DNA of 64,000 nt from Phlebotomus papatasi. Its lineage: Eukaryota > Arthropoda > Insecta > Diptera > Psychodidae. The notes under the pieces were generated by a model. That model was given only the letters and a program-made list of their open reading frames with translations. It made no database searches and was not told the origin of the DNA. Made by a program: the position numbers and the translations under genes. Where the stretch lies: positions 25,296,001 to 25,360,000 of the forward strand of contig NC_077222.1 of the NCBI RefSeq assembly GCF_024763615.1. Reading direction: 5' to 3'. Shown in pieces: positions 48,196 through 60,530 of this stretch (its first letter is position 1; each line of letters begins with the position of its first letter).

Positions 48196-48516
48196 CGCAC
48201 ACAGAAAAATTTTGACTCTAAATTTAGGAATATATAAGATCCTGGGAACTTAAATTGGACGTGAATCCCCGAGGCGTTTAAGTTTAGAAGCTCTGAGCGA
48301 ATTAAATGGGCTAGAATCCCAACCTCTTTCACATTAAGAGATCGGGAACTTAAGTTCAGCATTAGCTGAAAAATGAAAAATGTGTTGAGATTTGCAAATT
48401 GCGATTAAAATTCTATGATCAAGGATTTAGGATTAGGGTATTGGCATTAATTGAATGGGATTTGAAATTAAATTCCTGGGTGTTTCTGTTTAAGAATTTT
48501 CCATTTTCTGTGTGCG
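48196..48516. mobile_element. CACACAGAAAAATT MITE, copy 2 (about 320 bp)
   Basis: The ends GCACACAGAAAAATTTTGAC and TTTTCTGTGTGC are inverted. The interior is over 90% like copy 1 at 26051 by eye, including AATCCCCGAGGCGTTTAAG. Confidence 0.88.
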
Positions 48517-48663
48517 ATAATGGAAAAAAAATTAGATTGTTTTAGTCTTAAAATAAGTTAAATTTGACAGGAAAATTATATTGGGCGAATATAACGAGGA
48601 ATGTAAAGGTTGTTGCATATCCCACAACTTTTACAATCCCCTATATATTCTGAGATAAATCTA

Positions 48664-48960
48664 TACACATAGAAAAATATTGACTCTAAATTTAAGAATA
48701 TATGGGGAGCTCAGAGGCAAAATGACACATATCCTATGCTTTAGCCATAGAATATATGACATTTTGCCTCTGAGCTCCACATATAAGACTCCGGGAATTT
48801 GAATTGGACGTAAATCCTCGAAGCGTTTAAATTCAGAAGCTCTTTGCCAATGAAATGGGCTAGAATCCCTATCTCTTTGACGCTAACTAAGAGATCGGGA
48901 GTTTAAGTTCAGCATTAGCTGAAAAAAGAAAAATGTCTTGAGATTTGTAAAGAGATTTCT
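48664..48960. mobile_element. CACACAGAAAAATT MITE, copy 3, truncated and interrupted
   Basis: Starts TACACATAGAAAAATATTG and follows the family through GAGATCGGGAGTTTAAG. The right terminus is lost near 48940. A 77-bp palindrome is inserted at 48704-48780. Confidence 0.8.
48704..48780. repeat. 77-bp palindromic insertion with ATAT duplication
   Basis: GGGAGCTCAGAGGCAAAATG at the left pairs with CATTTTGCCTCTGAGCTCC at the right. ATAT is duplicated at 48700-48703 and 48781-48784. Aligning with copies 1 and 2 shows the exact insertion point. Confidence 0.85.
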
Positions 48961-50244
48961 GGCATAAAGAATAAGAGATCAAGTCCACAATATTAAAATA
49001 ATTCTCATTGATCTGATTTGTTTCACTTTTATTTAAAAAATCGGGATCGTCCCTATTTGAATTTCACTCAAAAATCAACTAAAAATTTCATATTTGGCTG
49101 GCGTTCACGCACGAGCGCAATTGCGCGTGGGTCATTACCATAAAAAGTCTTGTTGGATAGGCCTATATTATACAAAAAAATATTAGGTCGATCCGACTTA
49201 CAGACCACCCACACCACCCACATATAGGTCCGTCCCTATTTGAATTTCGCTCACTGTATCTTGAATTTATTTATTTGTTTTAAATTAAAGATAATTAGGG
49301 TATATCCCACTACAGTATCTGATTGGTTTTGGACAAAAGGAAAAAAAAAACAAAATACAAAAGAAAAGAAAAAAATGAAAATAAAATTGAGCCAAAAAAA
49401 TTTAAATGGAAAAGGAAAGAAAAATAGAAAAAGTACTCTAACCCGACCGAAAGGCACCAGAAATGCCGACAAAATAGTTTTCTATAGTAATAAAACTGTT
49501 TTTTTTTTAACACCGGTCCTTAAAGGCTTTTAATTTTTAAGAGGTGAATCTTTTACAACATTAAGCTGTAATTCTGAAAAACTATTACATATATTTATAT
49601 TGAGTTAGAAAAGAATTGAATTTCGTTCAAGTCGCAATGCATTAAAAAGTCATTCAATGTTTTCCGCATTGATTGTTTTTGCATAAAATTAGGTATATAA
49701 ATTTTTTGTTAGTACTTATTGAAAATAAAATTTTCCTAAACCGTTATTGACTATAAAAAAAACTTTCATACGTAATAGATACGTAATACGTAATGCAAAA
49801 TACATAAAATGTTAATTACTGCCTTATTATTGTTTTTACTAATTCAAAATGTAAATTTGTTTCGTCTTAGAGTCTCATGCCCAACACACAATAACTTTTG
49901 TTTTTTAAACATGTTTCAAAATTTCTATGTGTGTGAGTGAGATGACTATAGGTCTAGATTTCATTCATTGTCATTGAAAAGTCAAAAATATGTTTACAAA
50001 ACAAAAGTTATTGTGCTCTGGTAATTTTAAATAGGAAAATTTCATGTAATCTAAATTCACATCCTTTTCTTTCTTAAAAGCTTTACATATGTCTATCCCA
50101 CCCTCTCAGACTCTTCTTCTTTTTTCCAACGTCATAAATTCAATTGAGTTCAATCTAATATTGAGACCGAAAGAGTAAGATAAACTTATGTCCAAATCTT
50201 TTGAGAAAGATAAGGGACGCGAATTTTGATTTCATGAAACTATA
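48961..50244. other. AT-rich spacer, no supported gene
   Basis: The frame across 49330-49440 is simple A-rich sequence. The phrase CGATCCGACTTACAGACC near 49190 is unexplained. Confidence 0.45.
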
Positions 50245-50459
50245 GGGGAAAGTACTCTCCCTTCGAACGTTCATACCTTCGAATAATGTGAATTTTCTTT
50301 TAGTTTTCCTAAGAAATTTACACATTTCTATTAAATATTAGTTAGCTTATCATCAATTGTTGATAATTCCGTGAAAATTTAGTGTAAATCTCTTACGAAA
50401 AACAAAAGAAATTCACATTATTCGAAGGCATGAACGTTCGAAGGGAGAGTACTTTCCCC
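50245..50459. mobile_element. GGGGAAAGTACTCTCCC MITE (215 bp)
   Basis: GGGGAAAGTACTCTCCCTTC at the left is the reverse complement of GAAGGGAGAGTACTTTCCCC at the right, with TTCGAACG... words continuing the arms. TA outside both ends. Confidence 0.9.
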
Positions 50460-51264
50460 TACTGAGTCAAAAGATATGCCAGAGCCAATAAAAATTAAAT
50501 CGATAATCGAAATCAATGAAGCGTCTAACTTCAAACTTTGGAAAATCAAACAGAAGCGGATTCTATGTTTTATTTTATCATATCGCTCCTTGGAAATTAC
50601 AAGGGGTCAACTTAATCTGAGCCATTTTTCAGGAGACAGCATGAAAGATTCATCTTTGTATAAATAATTATCTCAATTAAGTATGTTAATAAAAATAATT
50701 TAATTCGTCTCTATTTGTATGAGCGTTATTATAAATATCGAAACATACATATTTTTACCTTTCAAAATATGTTTTTCTATGAGTTAGCTCTTTGTAATTC
50801 TAAATGATGCGCAAATTTTCATGAAATTAGAATGACAAGGGATCAACTTGCTTGAGTTAGTCCCTTGTTTCACAAAAATTTGAACGATAAATCTATTTTG
50901 TGCCCCTTGACTTCAAACAAAACCGCGCAAGCAATCATAAAGAGTAAAATTATGAAAAACTTTTCTTATAACGAAATTTATTGACTCATATCATCTGAAA
51001 TTTTATTAAATTCTCTGTTTGAGTGCATTAAAACCTCAAAATCGCCAAAAAGTGAGTTGGCCCCTTGTAATTTCCAAGGAGCGATATAGACTATTCTAAC
51101 TTCAAACCTATAATAGTCCACGTTTGCAACAATTAGGTTTTTTCAGAAAATACTGATTTTAGTTCTTGCAAAAAATGTAATGTAAGTATAGTTATTGTAA
51201 TTATAAAATTAATTCATCAATGCAATAATTTGAAAATTCTTTATTTTGTAACTTAAATATTTAC
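50460..51264. other. Spacer with a short duplicated phrase
   Basis: No gene. GGCCCCTTGTAATTTCCAAG occurs near 51059 and also near 42990, in both cases followed by GAGCGATAT, so a diverged dispersed repeat passes through here. Confidence 0.5.
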
Positions 51265-51266
51265 TA

Positions 51267-51480
51267 GGGTAAAGTGATATAAGTTGGACATAGTGTTACA
51301 AGTTGGACAATTTGCCGGTACAAGTTGGACAGGGTTTTTTTCTCGATTAATACAGTACTAAATTTTTTTTAAGCACAAGGAACCAAATTATAAAACTAAA
51401 GCATTAAAAATATACAAATAAAAATGAAGTACTAAATTTATCAAGAAAAAAAGCCCTGTCCAACTTGTACCACTTTACCC
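51267..51480. mobile_element. GGGTAAAGTG MITE (214 bp)
   Basis: GGGTAAAGTGATATAAGTTG at the left and CAACTTGTACCACTTTACCC at the right. TACAAGTTGGACA is repeated in the left arm. TA flanks at 51265-51266 and 51481-51482. Confidence 0.88.
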
Positions 51481-51748
51481 TAAATAAATAAATAGCTGGA
51501 AATTGAAAAAAATATCCAAGCTTCGTAAAACTTTCTCCTTTAATGAATTTTTACAAATTGTAGAAAAATGAGACTTGGGATATTAGATAAAAATCGTTTT
51601 TTTCCTATGGGATACTGGAATGGTCTTCCAAACGTACTTTGAAGATTAAATTGATAGTTTCGCTTAGCCGTTAAACATGCTGGATCCAAAGCTTAAGTTT
51701 AAGCCATAAAATGATACAAATTTCTAAAACAGTCTCACAATTATGCTT

Positions 51749-51883
51749 GGCGTCTACACATCAGTAGAATTTTTTTTATAAAATGCTTTTTTAAAGAAAA
51801 TTTCCCCTATTTTTGTAGGCAAAAACGTCAGAATTTTTTAAAAAATGCATTTAAAAAAAAAATTCTACTAGTGTGTAGACGCC
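51749..51883. repeat. Hairpin element (135 bp)
   Basis: GGCGTCTACACATCAGTAGA pairs with TCTACTAGTGTGTAGACGCC. A weaker outer inverted repeat (TCTCACAATTATGCTTGG and AAAAATTGTGAGA) extends the structure. Confidence 0.8.
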
Positions 51884-52083
51884 ATATTTGGGTGTAAAAA
51901 TTGTGAGAATGAGTATAACATTAATACATATTCGATATTCTGATTGGGATTGAAAATGATAGATCCATAACTCTTGCGAAAAGCCAGATTTCTTGACTTT
52001 CTTGCATGTTACCCGGCTGTCACCCGAATATTGCACTGCCGAACATCGACAAATTTTGCGCATTCTATTGAATTTTCTATTGA

Positions 52084-53896
52084 TATTCTTGTCTTAGAAG
52101 AATCTAAAAAAAATCACATACTTGTTCCTTAATCGCCTGTCCATTAACAAGATTAACAAGTATAAAATCGAGGTTAGATTAAATGTCAAATTTTATTCCG
52201 AATTTTTGGGACAAATGGGACCAATGGGACAGTTTGAAGCCAATAATTTTGCAGTTAAAATCGATAAAATGTAATGTAATGCGACTATGTAATCCATGTA
52301 AACAAACAATCTCAATATTTTTGATCGATATTTTGTAAAGAGATTTTCAATGTTAAAGTTTAACCAATAAACCGAAACGAGATTCTATGAGAAATTTTGT
52401 TTGAGGTTACTTAGTAGAGATCGATAATTAATCCTCCATAACCTTTAAATTCAGTTATCCTTTTCGCTCTATTTAGAAATTGAGGACCTTCGGGACTATT
52501 ATCAACGGTGCGATATCAAAAGTCAAAGCAAAACGGACCCATCTCATATGCATTATTTCTACTAAAATAGCCCACTGTTGCTCTCTGTACGACATATTTT
52601 TTTCGCCAATAAAACTTTCATTAATTTTTAATGCAGTTGTAGACCCCTTGGGCATTCCGTATCAATGCTTTTAGACACAAGTGACAATATGTTTGCCAAT
52701 TCGATATGAAACCTTATGATAACTGACAGATTATTGTGCGGCAGTAAAGCAGACGCTTATCAATCTCTTGGGTGGTTGATGAGGGTGGAAAAATTTTTCC
52801 GTCTGGCGGCAAAAAAATGATATAAAAGAATTTTAAAATTTTATTGTTTCATTGCATACCATTATTCTGCATTGCGTAAGTCCTTTATGACTTTCCTTTA
52901 TTATTTTTTTTGATAAGCTCTACATTCTGGTAGATAAGACAGGATATTGTAATTCTATTTTTAGGAGAATAATATTATTTTTTATGGATGCAAATTTGGG
53001 AAAGAATGTCTCTTGGGGAGTGCCTGATGGTATGAGGACCGCTTTTATTTAAATTTCGTCCGACAGTGAAAATTTTTGAAGTAATAATGGGTATATGTAC
53101 GTAATTTCTGTGTGTAAGTGAGTTTTAAATGATGAGAGAGAAATGATGTGATTACAAAGTGTTAGTTTGGTAGATAATGATTTATCATCGCCTGGCTCTG
53201 TCACATATTCTATCTCAATCTGAGCGATATAATTTTTGCGATTAAAGTGCATTCAGTGATTTCTGGGGTGTTTGGAGGAGAGGATCAGACACCAATCTCC
53301 TCAGTACTTATCTTACTCAGCTGGTCGCGTCTTTGGGTCAATGTCACGCAGGAAAAATTACCGGGAAAGTGACGAAAGCTCCAATGCAGAGAGAGACCTT
53401 TTTGCTATATATCGTGAGAAATATCTCGGTGTGTGACTTAAATGTGTGACTATCAGTTGTCTTTTCTGGAAGTGACTGGCAGCATCTCTTCCCTCGGATG
53501 TGGTTAGAGTTTGGATGAAAATTTTTAAAAGACGATATTTGTGTTGGAAGAATAAAAGGAAAAACACTGAATGAGTGAGACAACAATTCCCAAAAATTGT
53601 CTCCTTCACTTTGAACAATCAATTGGCATAAATTACCCACAGCGACATTTTTCGTGACTTGCCGAGGATGATTGATTTGTGATTTAGTGAGCAAATTTAC
53701 TAGTGTGTCTCTTGTGATATTTTCATCCAAAAATCCAAACATTTTTATATACCTTTGTTATTTTCCCGCCACTTTTGCCTATTTGTACACCTTTTACGAC
53801 AGAATCACCGATTCGCGAGTGTTTTAGACAAAATTTATTCTTTTTGCTTAATTCTTTTATGACGATTTGACACACTTTTTCCCATTCGGCGTGACA
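52084..53896. other. Spacer and possible 5' region of the candidate gene at 53897
   Basis: No supported exon. A 31-codon plus-strand ORF (53341-53436, MSRRKNYRESDESSNAERDL) and a 132-codon minus-strand frame (53742-53344) overlap each other. Neither has convincing splice context. TTTTATATACC near 53743 is the only TATA-like word close to the next start. Confidence 0.4.
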
Positions 53897-54085
53897 ATGA
53901 GTTTCCGTGTAAATTTGTTGGAGAAGAGCGACAGGAGGAGGAGAGTTGTGAGAACAGTGTCGGAATTATCACCACTCAATCCGCCACCATCGTACGAATC
54001 CACAAGTCGTGATCAGGGAAATTTCTACGGTAGTACCTTTTCCTGGGGGGCTTTCCGGCGGAACAAGAAATCCCATTCAGCACAG
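53897..54085 (+). CDS. Candidate first coding exon with a PPxY motif
   Basis: The ATG at 53897 (context GACAATGAG) opens 63 codons ending at a donor CAG/GTAATT (54086), phase 0. The peptide begins MSFRVNLLEKSDRRRRVVRT and contains LNPPPSYES, a PPxY motif that could bind WW-domain proteins such as Nedd4-type ligases. It is basic and serine-rich without a signal peptide, so a cytoplasmic N-terminus is likely. Codon use is more GC-rich than the neighbouring DNA. Downstream exons were not found before 64,000, so the family cannot be named. The in-frame stop soon after the donor supports an intron there. Confidence 0.45.
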
Positions 54086-54284
54086 GTAATTTTCCTGGGT
54101 GAATATATTTAATGTATTTCCCAGTTGATACTCTTTTGCAGCTGATAATCTCCTCAGTGCTTTCAATGACAAATGCCTCGTTACAGTTCGGAGTAGAAGA
54201 CTAGGGACACTTACATTTCACACACTGGAACATTTTTTATAACACAAGTTTATGACTCTCTCTCATTTTATTGACTTGTTTCTA

Positions 54285-54527
54285 CACTGAGAAATCCGAA
54301 AAAGTTAAAATAACATTCCGGAAATGTTAATTTTACCCTGCAGTATGATCCGAAATCGGTGTTAATATTATGCTTTTTAGGTGTATTATGAGTTAAAGTT
54401 ACCATTATTCATGTTGATTTTACCCTCAAAAGGTGTAAAATTAACATTAAAAAACGTTGATATAATTTTACTCCCGAAAAGTGTTAAATTTATGACGAAA
54501 AAAGCTAATCGTAGCCTCTTCTCAGTG
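54285..54527. mobile_element. CACTGAGAAAT MITE (243 bp)
   Basis: CACTGAGA at the left, TCTCAGTG at the right, TA outside both (54283-54284, 54528-54529). Subterminal GTTAAAAT/ATTTTAAC-type words recur on both strands. If the exon at 53897 is real, it lies in that gene's first intron. Confidence 0.78.
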
Positions 54528-54529
54528 TA

Positions 54530-55540
54530 GAGGCCCATAATGGTTAAAACAATGCTACTTACTTAACTTTTGAACAGTAAACGAAGGTCCCCAAAACTTA
54601 CTTTAAAATAAGATACAGGGTTTTACGGATTTTTGTACCACATTGACATGAATTTGCGATTTTTTTCTATGTTACACTACAAAGCGGTCTTCAGACTAGA
54701 CGTTCAGCCTAGTTCCCAAAGTTCTAGAAGATAAGATAGATAAGATAATTTTATTCATCACAAGACTTAGTGAGCGTAATACAGTTTAGTAGTAATTAAA
54801 GATTTGTAACTTTGCGGCTACCGCCGTCTTAGTGATGGTGTCCAACTTCCAGAGAGAAAAATGGGGAAAACTCCTTCACACAATTTCTAATATATAGGCA
54901 AATGCAGGTATTTGTCATAATTTGTTAGATCAATAGCCTTTAACATACGACCCACAGTTGAAGTTTTCATTAAAAAAAAACTATCTTGTTGAGAAATTGG
55001 AGCAGTTAAACCACATGGATAAACCTTTGATCTCAAGTCAGTATAAGACAGTTTCTCAAGGTTTCTTAACATTTTACTTCTTTTCTAATTTCTATTAAAA
55101 AAGTCATTGTTTATTTGTGAATTCAAAACTTGCATTCGTGAAAATTCTTGCCATCTGACTATCGTTGAACGAATAGGCCGATATGTCAACTCATTGTAGG
55201 GCGAAGTATGGTACCTTTGGCTTCAATAGAACTTACAAACCTCAATATTTCCTCTTGCAAAATGCTAGTTTAGTTATTAATTTTTTTTTCTAATTTTCTT
55301 TTTATTTGAAGTGTTTTATCAACTTAACAAAATAATAATAACTTGTCTATATAGTGTAACTGTTTAATAAAATAATTCGTCGCTCAGAATTCAAATCAGG
55401 CAAGGGAATGAAGAAAAATATTACTACAATTGACGCGATGTCAAACTGTGTGCGTAACTTCGTACACAAAATTTTCATAGCTTTCCACGAGACAAGAAAA
55501 GTTGAATAAAATGTATTACTACCACTGCACTGTTAAGTTA
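54530..55540. other. AT-rich spacer, no supported gene
   Basis: TTTGCGGCTACCGCCGTCTTAG-like sequence near 54810 is similar in inverted orientation to 46890-46915 (AAGACGGCGGTGGCCG), hinting at another dispersed repeat. Confidence 0.45.
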
Positions 55541-55897
55541 CAGTGCCAGATGGAATTGTACCGATGTTTCAGAGTTCCCTATAAAGCACTTAATATCTCA
55601 AGATCTAATTTACATTTTGACTGAAACTTTTTTCTTAGAGAGCTTTATTATAAAGCTTGTGCCTTATAAGGATTTTAGAAGGACTAATATTTTTGTAGAG
55701 TCTTTAAAAAAAGGATGCATTTTTAAATATTTGTTCTTTTCTCAAAAAATTCAGAAAAGGTACAATTTGTAGCTTTGTAATAGAGCTCTCCGAGAAAAAA
55801 AGTTTCAGTTGAAATGTAAATGAGATCTTCAAGTAGATTAGATATCAAGTGCTTAATAGAAAATTATGAAACATTGGTACAATTTTGTCCGGCACTG
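55541..55897. mobile_element. Foldback element (357 bp) with CAGTGCC ends
   Basis: CAGTGCCAGATGGAATTGTA pairs with TACAATTTTGTCCGGCACTG. The arms continue through TAAGCACTTAATATCTCAAG-like and CTGAAACTTTTTTC stretches almost to the centre. Confidence 0.8.
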
Positions 55898-56296
55898 CAT
55901 TTTCTTGCGGTATTGAAGGACTAAAGCAGTGGTGAGCAATAACCGTTTAAAACCAAATAAACGTCAAAATAAGTTTGTCCATAATAAATGACTATTTTGT
56001 AGCAGTTAAAAAGGTTATGAAAGTCAAAAAATACGCAATATTTCCTCGAGAATTCGCGATAAGATAAAAAAAACTGAATTATTCAAATAAGATTTTGAGA
56101 AATGCAATGCAATTTGAAAAGTAAATTTGTAAATTTCTAAGGAAGGTGATAATATGAACAGATTAATACAATGAGCGAAATTCAAATTGGGGAAAGTGCC
56201 CATACTTTGCACGGTCCCAAGCTTCATAATAACTAAATTTTTCTTATGTTTCTGAATAGTGTTTCTGAAAGTTTTGTGTTATAAGTGCAATTTGTA

Positions 56297-57560
56297 ATGG
56301 GTAGAGGCTCTAAGCTTTCAATTTTTGAACATGGTCAAATAAAAACCTTCAGGGAGGTTGGCTGTTCAATATAAGCTATTGCAAAGCAATTGTGTCGTTT
56401 TCAAAACGTAATTTGTCAATTTCTTGAGAAGAAGGTCTCCTGTGGACAAAATTACGACAATTTTAAGGGTAATACTAACTTATCGCTAAGAAATTTGACA
56501 CAAAATCGTCGCAAAGCAGCGACTGGTTCTTTCCCAAATTCAAAAGTATACTGTAGTACCAGTCACTATACGTCGCATTCAACTAACTTTATAAGCCACG
56601 AACTACCTACAATGGACTTAACCGCTTAGAATTAGCTAGAAAATGGATTACTACGGGTGAAAACTTGCGCAAAGTTATCTTCTAATATGAGAAAAAAATT
56701 AACATGGATGGTCCAGACGGTTTATAGGCATATTGGTATGATTTGCATGAATAAAAAAAAATTGTGATTAGTAGAAATTTCGGGAGAGGCACAGTAATGA
56801 CTTGAGCTGCATTTTCCTTTTATGGAAAGACTCCAATCTGATCGATAAGTACGAGGATGAATGCTGAGAACTACCTTGAGCTCTTGCAGGATATTTTAGT
56901 ATCTTTCACTGAAGCTTAACCGAATGAAGACATAATTTTTGAGCAGGATAATTCTGCAATACACAAGGTCAAGCTGGTTATGGATTGGTTTAAAAACAAA
57001 GACCTTATGCCCTGGACACACTTACGACTAAAGTCCAGAGACGACTAAGCTAGTTCATAGCCAAGTCAGTTACTGACACACTACAAATGAGGCTTAGCAC
57101 CACAAAACATAACTTTCCTGGGTTTTTATGTAGATATTTCTACTGAAATGCACTAATACTCCTCTGAAAATGAAACTATTTGTAAATTCATGTCTCAGTA
57201 CACGTCCAATGATTATTGTTAATTACAATTAATTGTGAGGTGGAAGCTAACTCGCGACTTAAGCCAATTTTAGCTATTCTAGTGAATAATTATTGTTGTT
57301 ATACGTGAATTCTCAAGTAAATTTACAAGTAGTTTCATTTTCAAAGGAGTACTAGTGCGTTTCAGTAGAAATATCTGCATAAAAACCCACGAAAGTTATG
57401 TTTTCAGTCAGGAACTGACTTGGCTATGAACGAGCTTAGTCGTCTCTGGACTTTAGTCGTAAGTATGTCCAGGACATTACCAGACATTACAGTATTGGAC
57501 TGCCCCGTCCTCTCACCTGATTTGAATCCGATTGAGAATCTTTATGAATTGTATTTAATA
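56297..57560 (+). pseudogene. Second degenerate Tc1-type transposase, interrupted by a MITE
   Basis: Starts at ATG 56297 with MGRGSKLSIFEHGQIKTF, then IAKQLCRFQNVICQFLEKK. Later pieces include the INMDGPDG catalytic region, IFEQDNSAIH (second Asp) and SPDLNPIENL (third catalytic residue, Glu). Several in-frame stops and shifts are present. The stretch between KNKD and ITVLD is split by the 478-bp element at 57004-57481; removing it restores continuity at the DNA level only. It differs from the copy at 21042 and belongs to a separate Tc1 lineage. Inactive. Confidence 0.88.
57004..57481. mobile_element. MITE (478 bp) nested in the Tc1 remnant
   Basis: Arms of about 190 bp: GGACTTTAGTCGTAAGTATG at the right pairs with CACTTACGACTAAAGTCC at the left. 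They continue through GCCAAGTCAGT and TAGATATTTCTACTGAAA. AGAC is duplicated at 57000-57003 and 57482-57485. Confidence 0.92.
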
Positions 57561-57739
57561 TTCAGCCAAGTATTCAGCATTTATGAATTCAAGTATTCCT
57601 TTCAATCTTCTCTAGTTTATGCTCTCTTCTGCAACTTTATCATAATAATTGATAATAGTTTATTAAAAAAAATATATTTCAGTCTTCTTATCAAAATCGA
57701 AGTAAAAAATCATTGTAGATCACCTTCGATCTAGAACAT

Positions 57740-60530
57740 TTATCTTTCGTTTTTTCTGGCTGAATTATGAAGCCTTGACAAAGTGCTCTTCCTCATTGGA
57801 ATGTTGCGGTAAATGTGTGATGTAGTGTTGATCGGGTAGTTTTCGTAAAGTGATATTAAAAGAGAAGCGCACTTGAGAGAGCCTTAATCTATAATTAGTG
57901 TGATTATCACCCAATTATGTGCTTTTTCTGCAAATAATAACCGATGAAGCGATCGGGAGCGAGTGAGGAAAATGATGAGACAGTATGTACAACAAATTAC
58001 ATAACAACTTCAATAATTGCTAAGCGTCAATATAAAATTGCGATGATTGTGAATTGAGGCTAAAGTCTTGGACTTGTATATCAGTCTGGAGGCACCGTCA
58101 TATTACTTCGTTGGCGAAGAGGGGGGAACTATTAAATGACAGAGAAAATCATGTGAGTGATTCAATCTTGATAAATTCAGTTGGGAAACTTTAAAAATTA
58201 ATCTCTCAATTTTCTGTAGACGCTACAACAAAACAGCTGGGTATTCTTTATTAAAAGAGATAAAAAAGTGTAAATGAAATCCATTAGTATGCAACAAATA
58301 TCCGAAAATTGATTGTTACGGCATATTAGACGGAATTAATCTAAATATCACGCTATAATTCAAACCTATAACTTTTTAAATAATGTTTTGCAACCATGCA
58401 ATTGCTTTAGAGAACAGCGGTCAATGTTCTGAACTTGGGAAATCACAATGAATTCATAAATTCTTCAATTTATTCTTGATGTTTCCTTCTGGGTAAATAG
58501 AACAGTTTCTCAGTTTATTGCCGCACACTTAATTAACTGTTCGTTTGTTTTGCCAAATCAAGTGAAGTCTTATTCCCATTTACCAGACATATATACTTTC
58601 AGTTTTCAAAACTTTTAATGATTTTTTAATTGAGACTGTGAGTATTTGTGCACTTAAAATTACGACAGAATTAGAATATAATAGATAATAAATCATAATG
58701 ACGGTATGACTGGTGCGACTGATGCAGATGATTTCTGTAATTTTACTCTTAATGGTTTATTTACTTTGTGAATTTCAACTTTTTGCGTAAACTGAGATGC
58801 AATATTTGTTAAAATCAAGTTTGTACTTCACATTTTCAAGAAATGGTAAGACTAACTGGAAGTGCTTAATATGATCTTAAGTTTGGACCTAAGACTTGGT
58901 CATACGATTTAATATTTCTAATTTCTTAATCATGATTTTTTGAAAAATTTTTGCTCAGGATTAGACATTAAGGGCATATATTTCATTAGACTCAGACAAA
59001 TCAATTAAATTGTCCGCTATTTAAAGTTTTAAAATTTTCAGGAAATGGGTTAAACGTTTAGTCTGAAAAGCACTTAAGCTTTCCACGTGAAAATTTTTCT
59101 TTCAAATGACCATAAGTTAACTTATTAATGCCGTCTTCTGGCAAAAAAAAAACCGTTCCTCTTAAGGGCGTATCGAGAAAGAGGCAGGGAAGGGTAGTTA
59201 CCCCCTCTCCACACTAACAATAATTAAATAAATAAAAACATTACATTTAAATTAATTCAAGGAGACGAAGATTTACCTCACTTTGGGTCCTTTTCACTCA
59301 TGCAAAGCACTTTTTTTGGCTTAAAATATCTTTTGTTAAATAATATGCTTGATTTTATGATCTTTCCTGAAAGCTATTATATAAAAATCCTTGTCCACTG
59401 AAGGAATGGTCGACATAAGTCTAAGTAGTGTCGACATAAACATCAGTGCTTCATGCTACCCCATGTTTACTACTATCCCAGGCTCCCCTAACAGATATCC
59501 GAATTATTTAAAATACACAGCTCCCTCCGATATCCGGCACTTCGATATCCGGTTGACAGCTGCAAAACACTGACAGTTGATGCATTCAAAAAGTTTTTAA
59601 CGAAACATGCAGTTTGTTCAGAGAGTGAATTAATGTGTCATTTTCATTTTATCAAAGCCTTTGACATATAATTGTGGCACAGAATGAAATATAAGCGCAT
59701 CACAAAGAAATTCTGTGGTTTTTCGACAGAAAATAAATTCACACAGAGCAAAATGGCAAAACCGTTGACTAGATTCGAAAAACCCAAATGTCATTTTGTC
59801 TCCCTGTCAACCGGATGTCGGAGAGAACCGTGTAGGACTTTGGCCTATTTTTCAAGTTTGGTCTAAAGTTTCTTTAATCCAAGAACAATTCTTTCTGGAT
59901 ATTTTCTGAAGATAAAACCACAATTTTCTTTAAGAAAAGCTATTCAAATTCATCAGAACGTTTACCTTTCAAAATCGATGCAGAAATGCGTCAAAGAAAA
60001 AATTTTCTTAAAAATCAGTTTATAAGTGATTATCTAAAGATTAAGGTTGTAGTAAAGGATTTAACTAATTACTGGCTTTTTAATAAGTTCAAACTTATTA
60101 AGTTTGGATTAAAATTAATTTCTTTTTGTGCAACTTTTCGAGAAAACCCTTGATAAAGATTTGATAAGAAAGAACAGATGGGGAATACCGGGAATACCAT
60201 CGCTAATTAAGGAGTTATGTGGGTCAAAAAGACTAAAAAAGGACATAATACTTTCTTTAATTTTTTTTTCAGCATAATAGAAAATTCATTTCACTCAAGC
60301 TCTTAGGCATATAAAAGTACAACATTAAACTAAATTTTCTAAAAACTTCATTTGCAAATTTTAATTGATTTAAAGGAAATTTGAACTGATGGACCAATTT
60401 CGAGAAATCTTGTCCATCGAAAAAACTTTTTTTTTTCAAAAAAGTTTCCAAAAATCAAGTTTTAAATTGAAATTTAAAATTTTAAATGGAAATTTCAGAA
60501 AATATGGTTTAAATGTTGCACTGTTATATG
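57740..60530. other. AT-rich spacer, no supported gene
   Basis: No open frame of coding character, no RNA gene and no clear inverted-repeat element was found. Confidence 0.45.

Noticed and set aside
53344..53742. 132-codon minus-strand frame starting MFGFLDENITRD
   Set aside because: Overlaps the probable 5' region of a plus-strand exon, becomes low-complexity after about 50 codons and lacks splice support.
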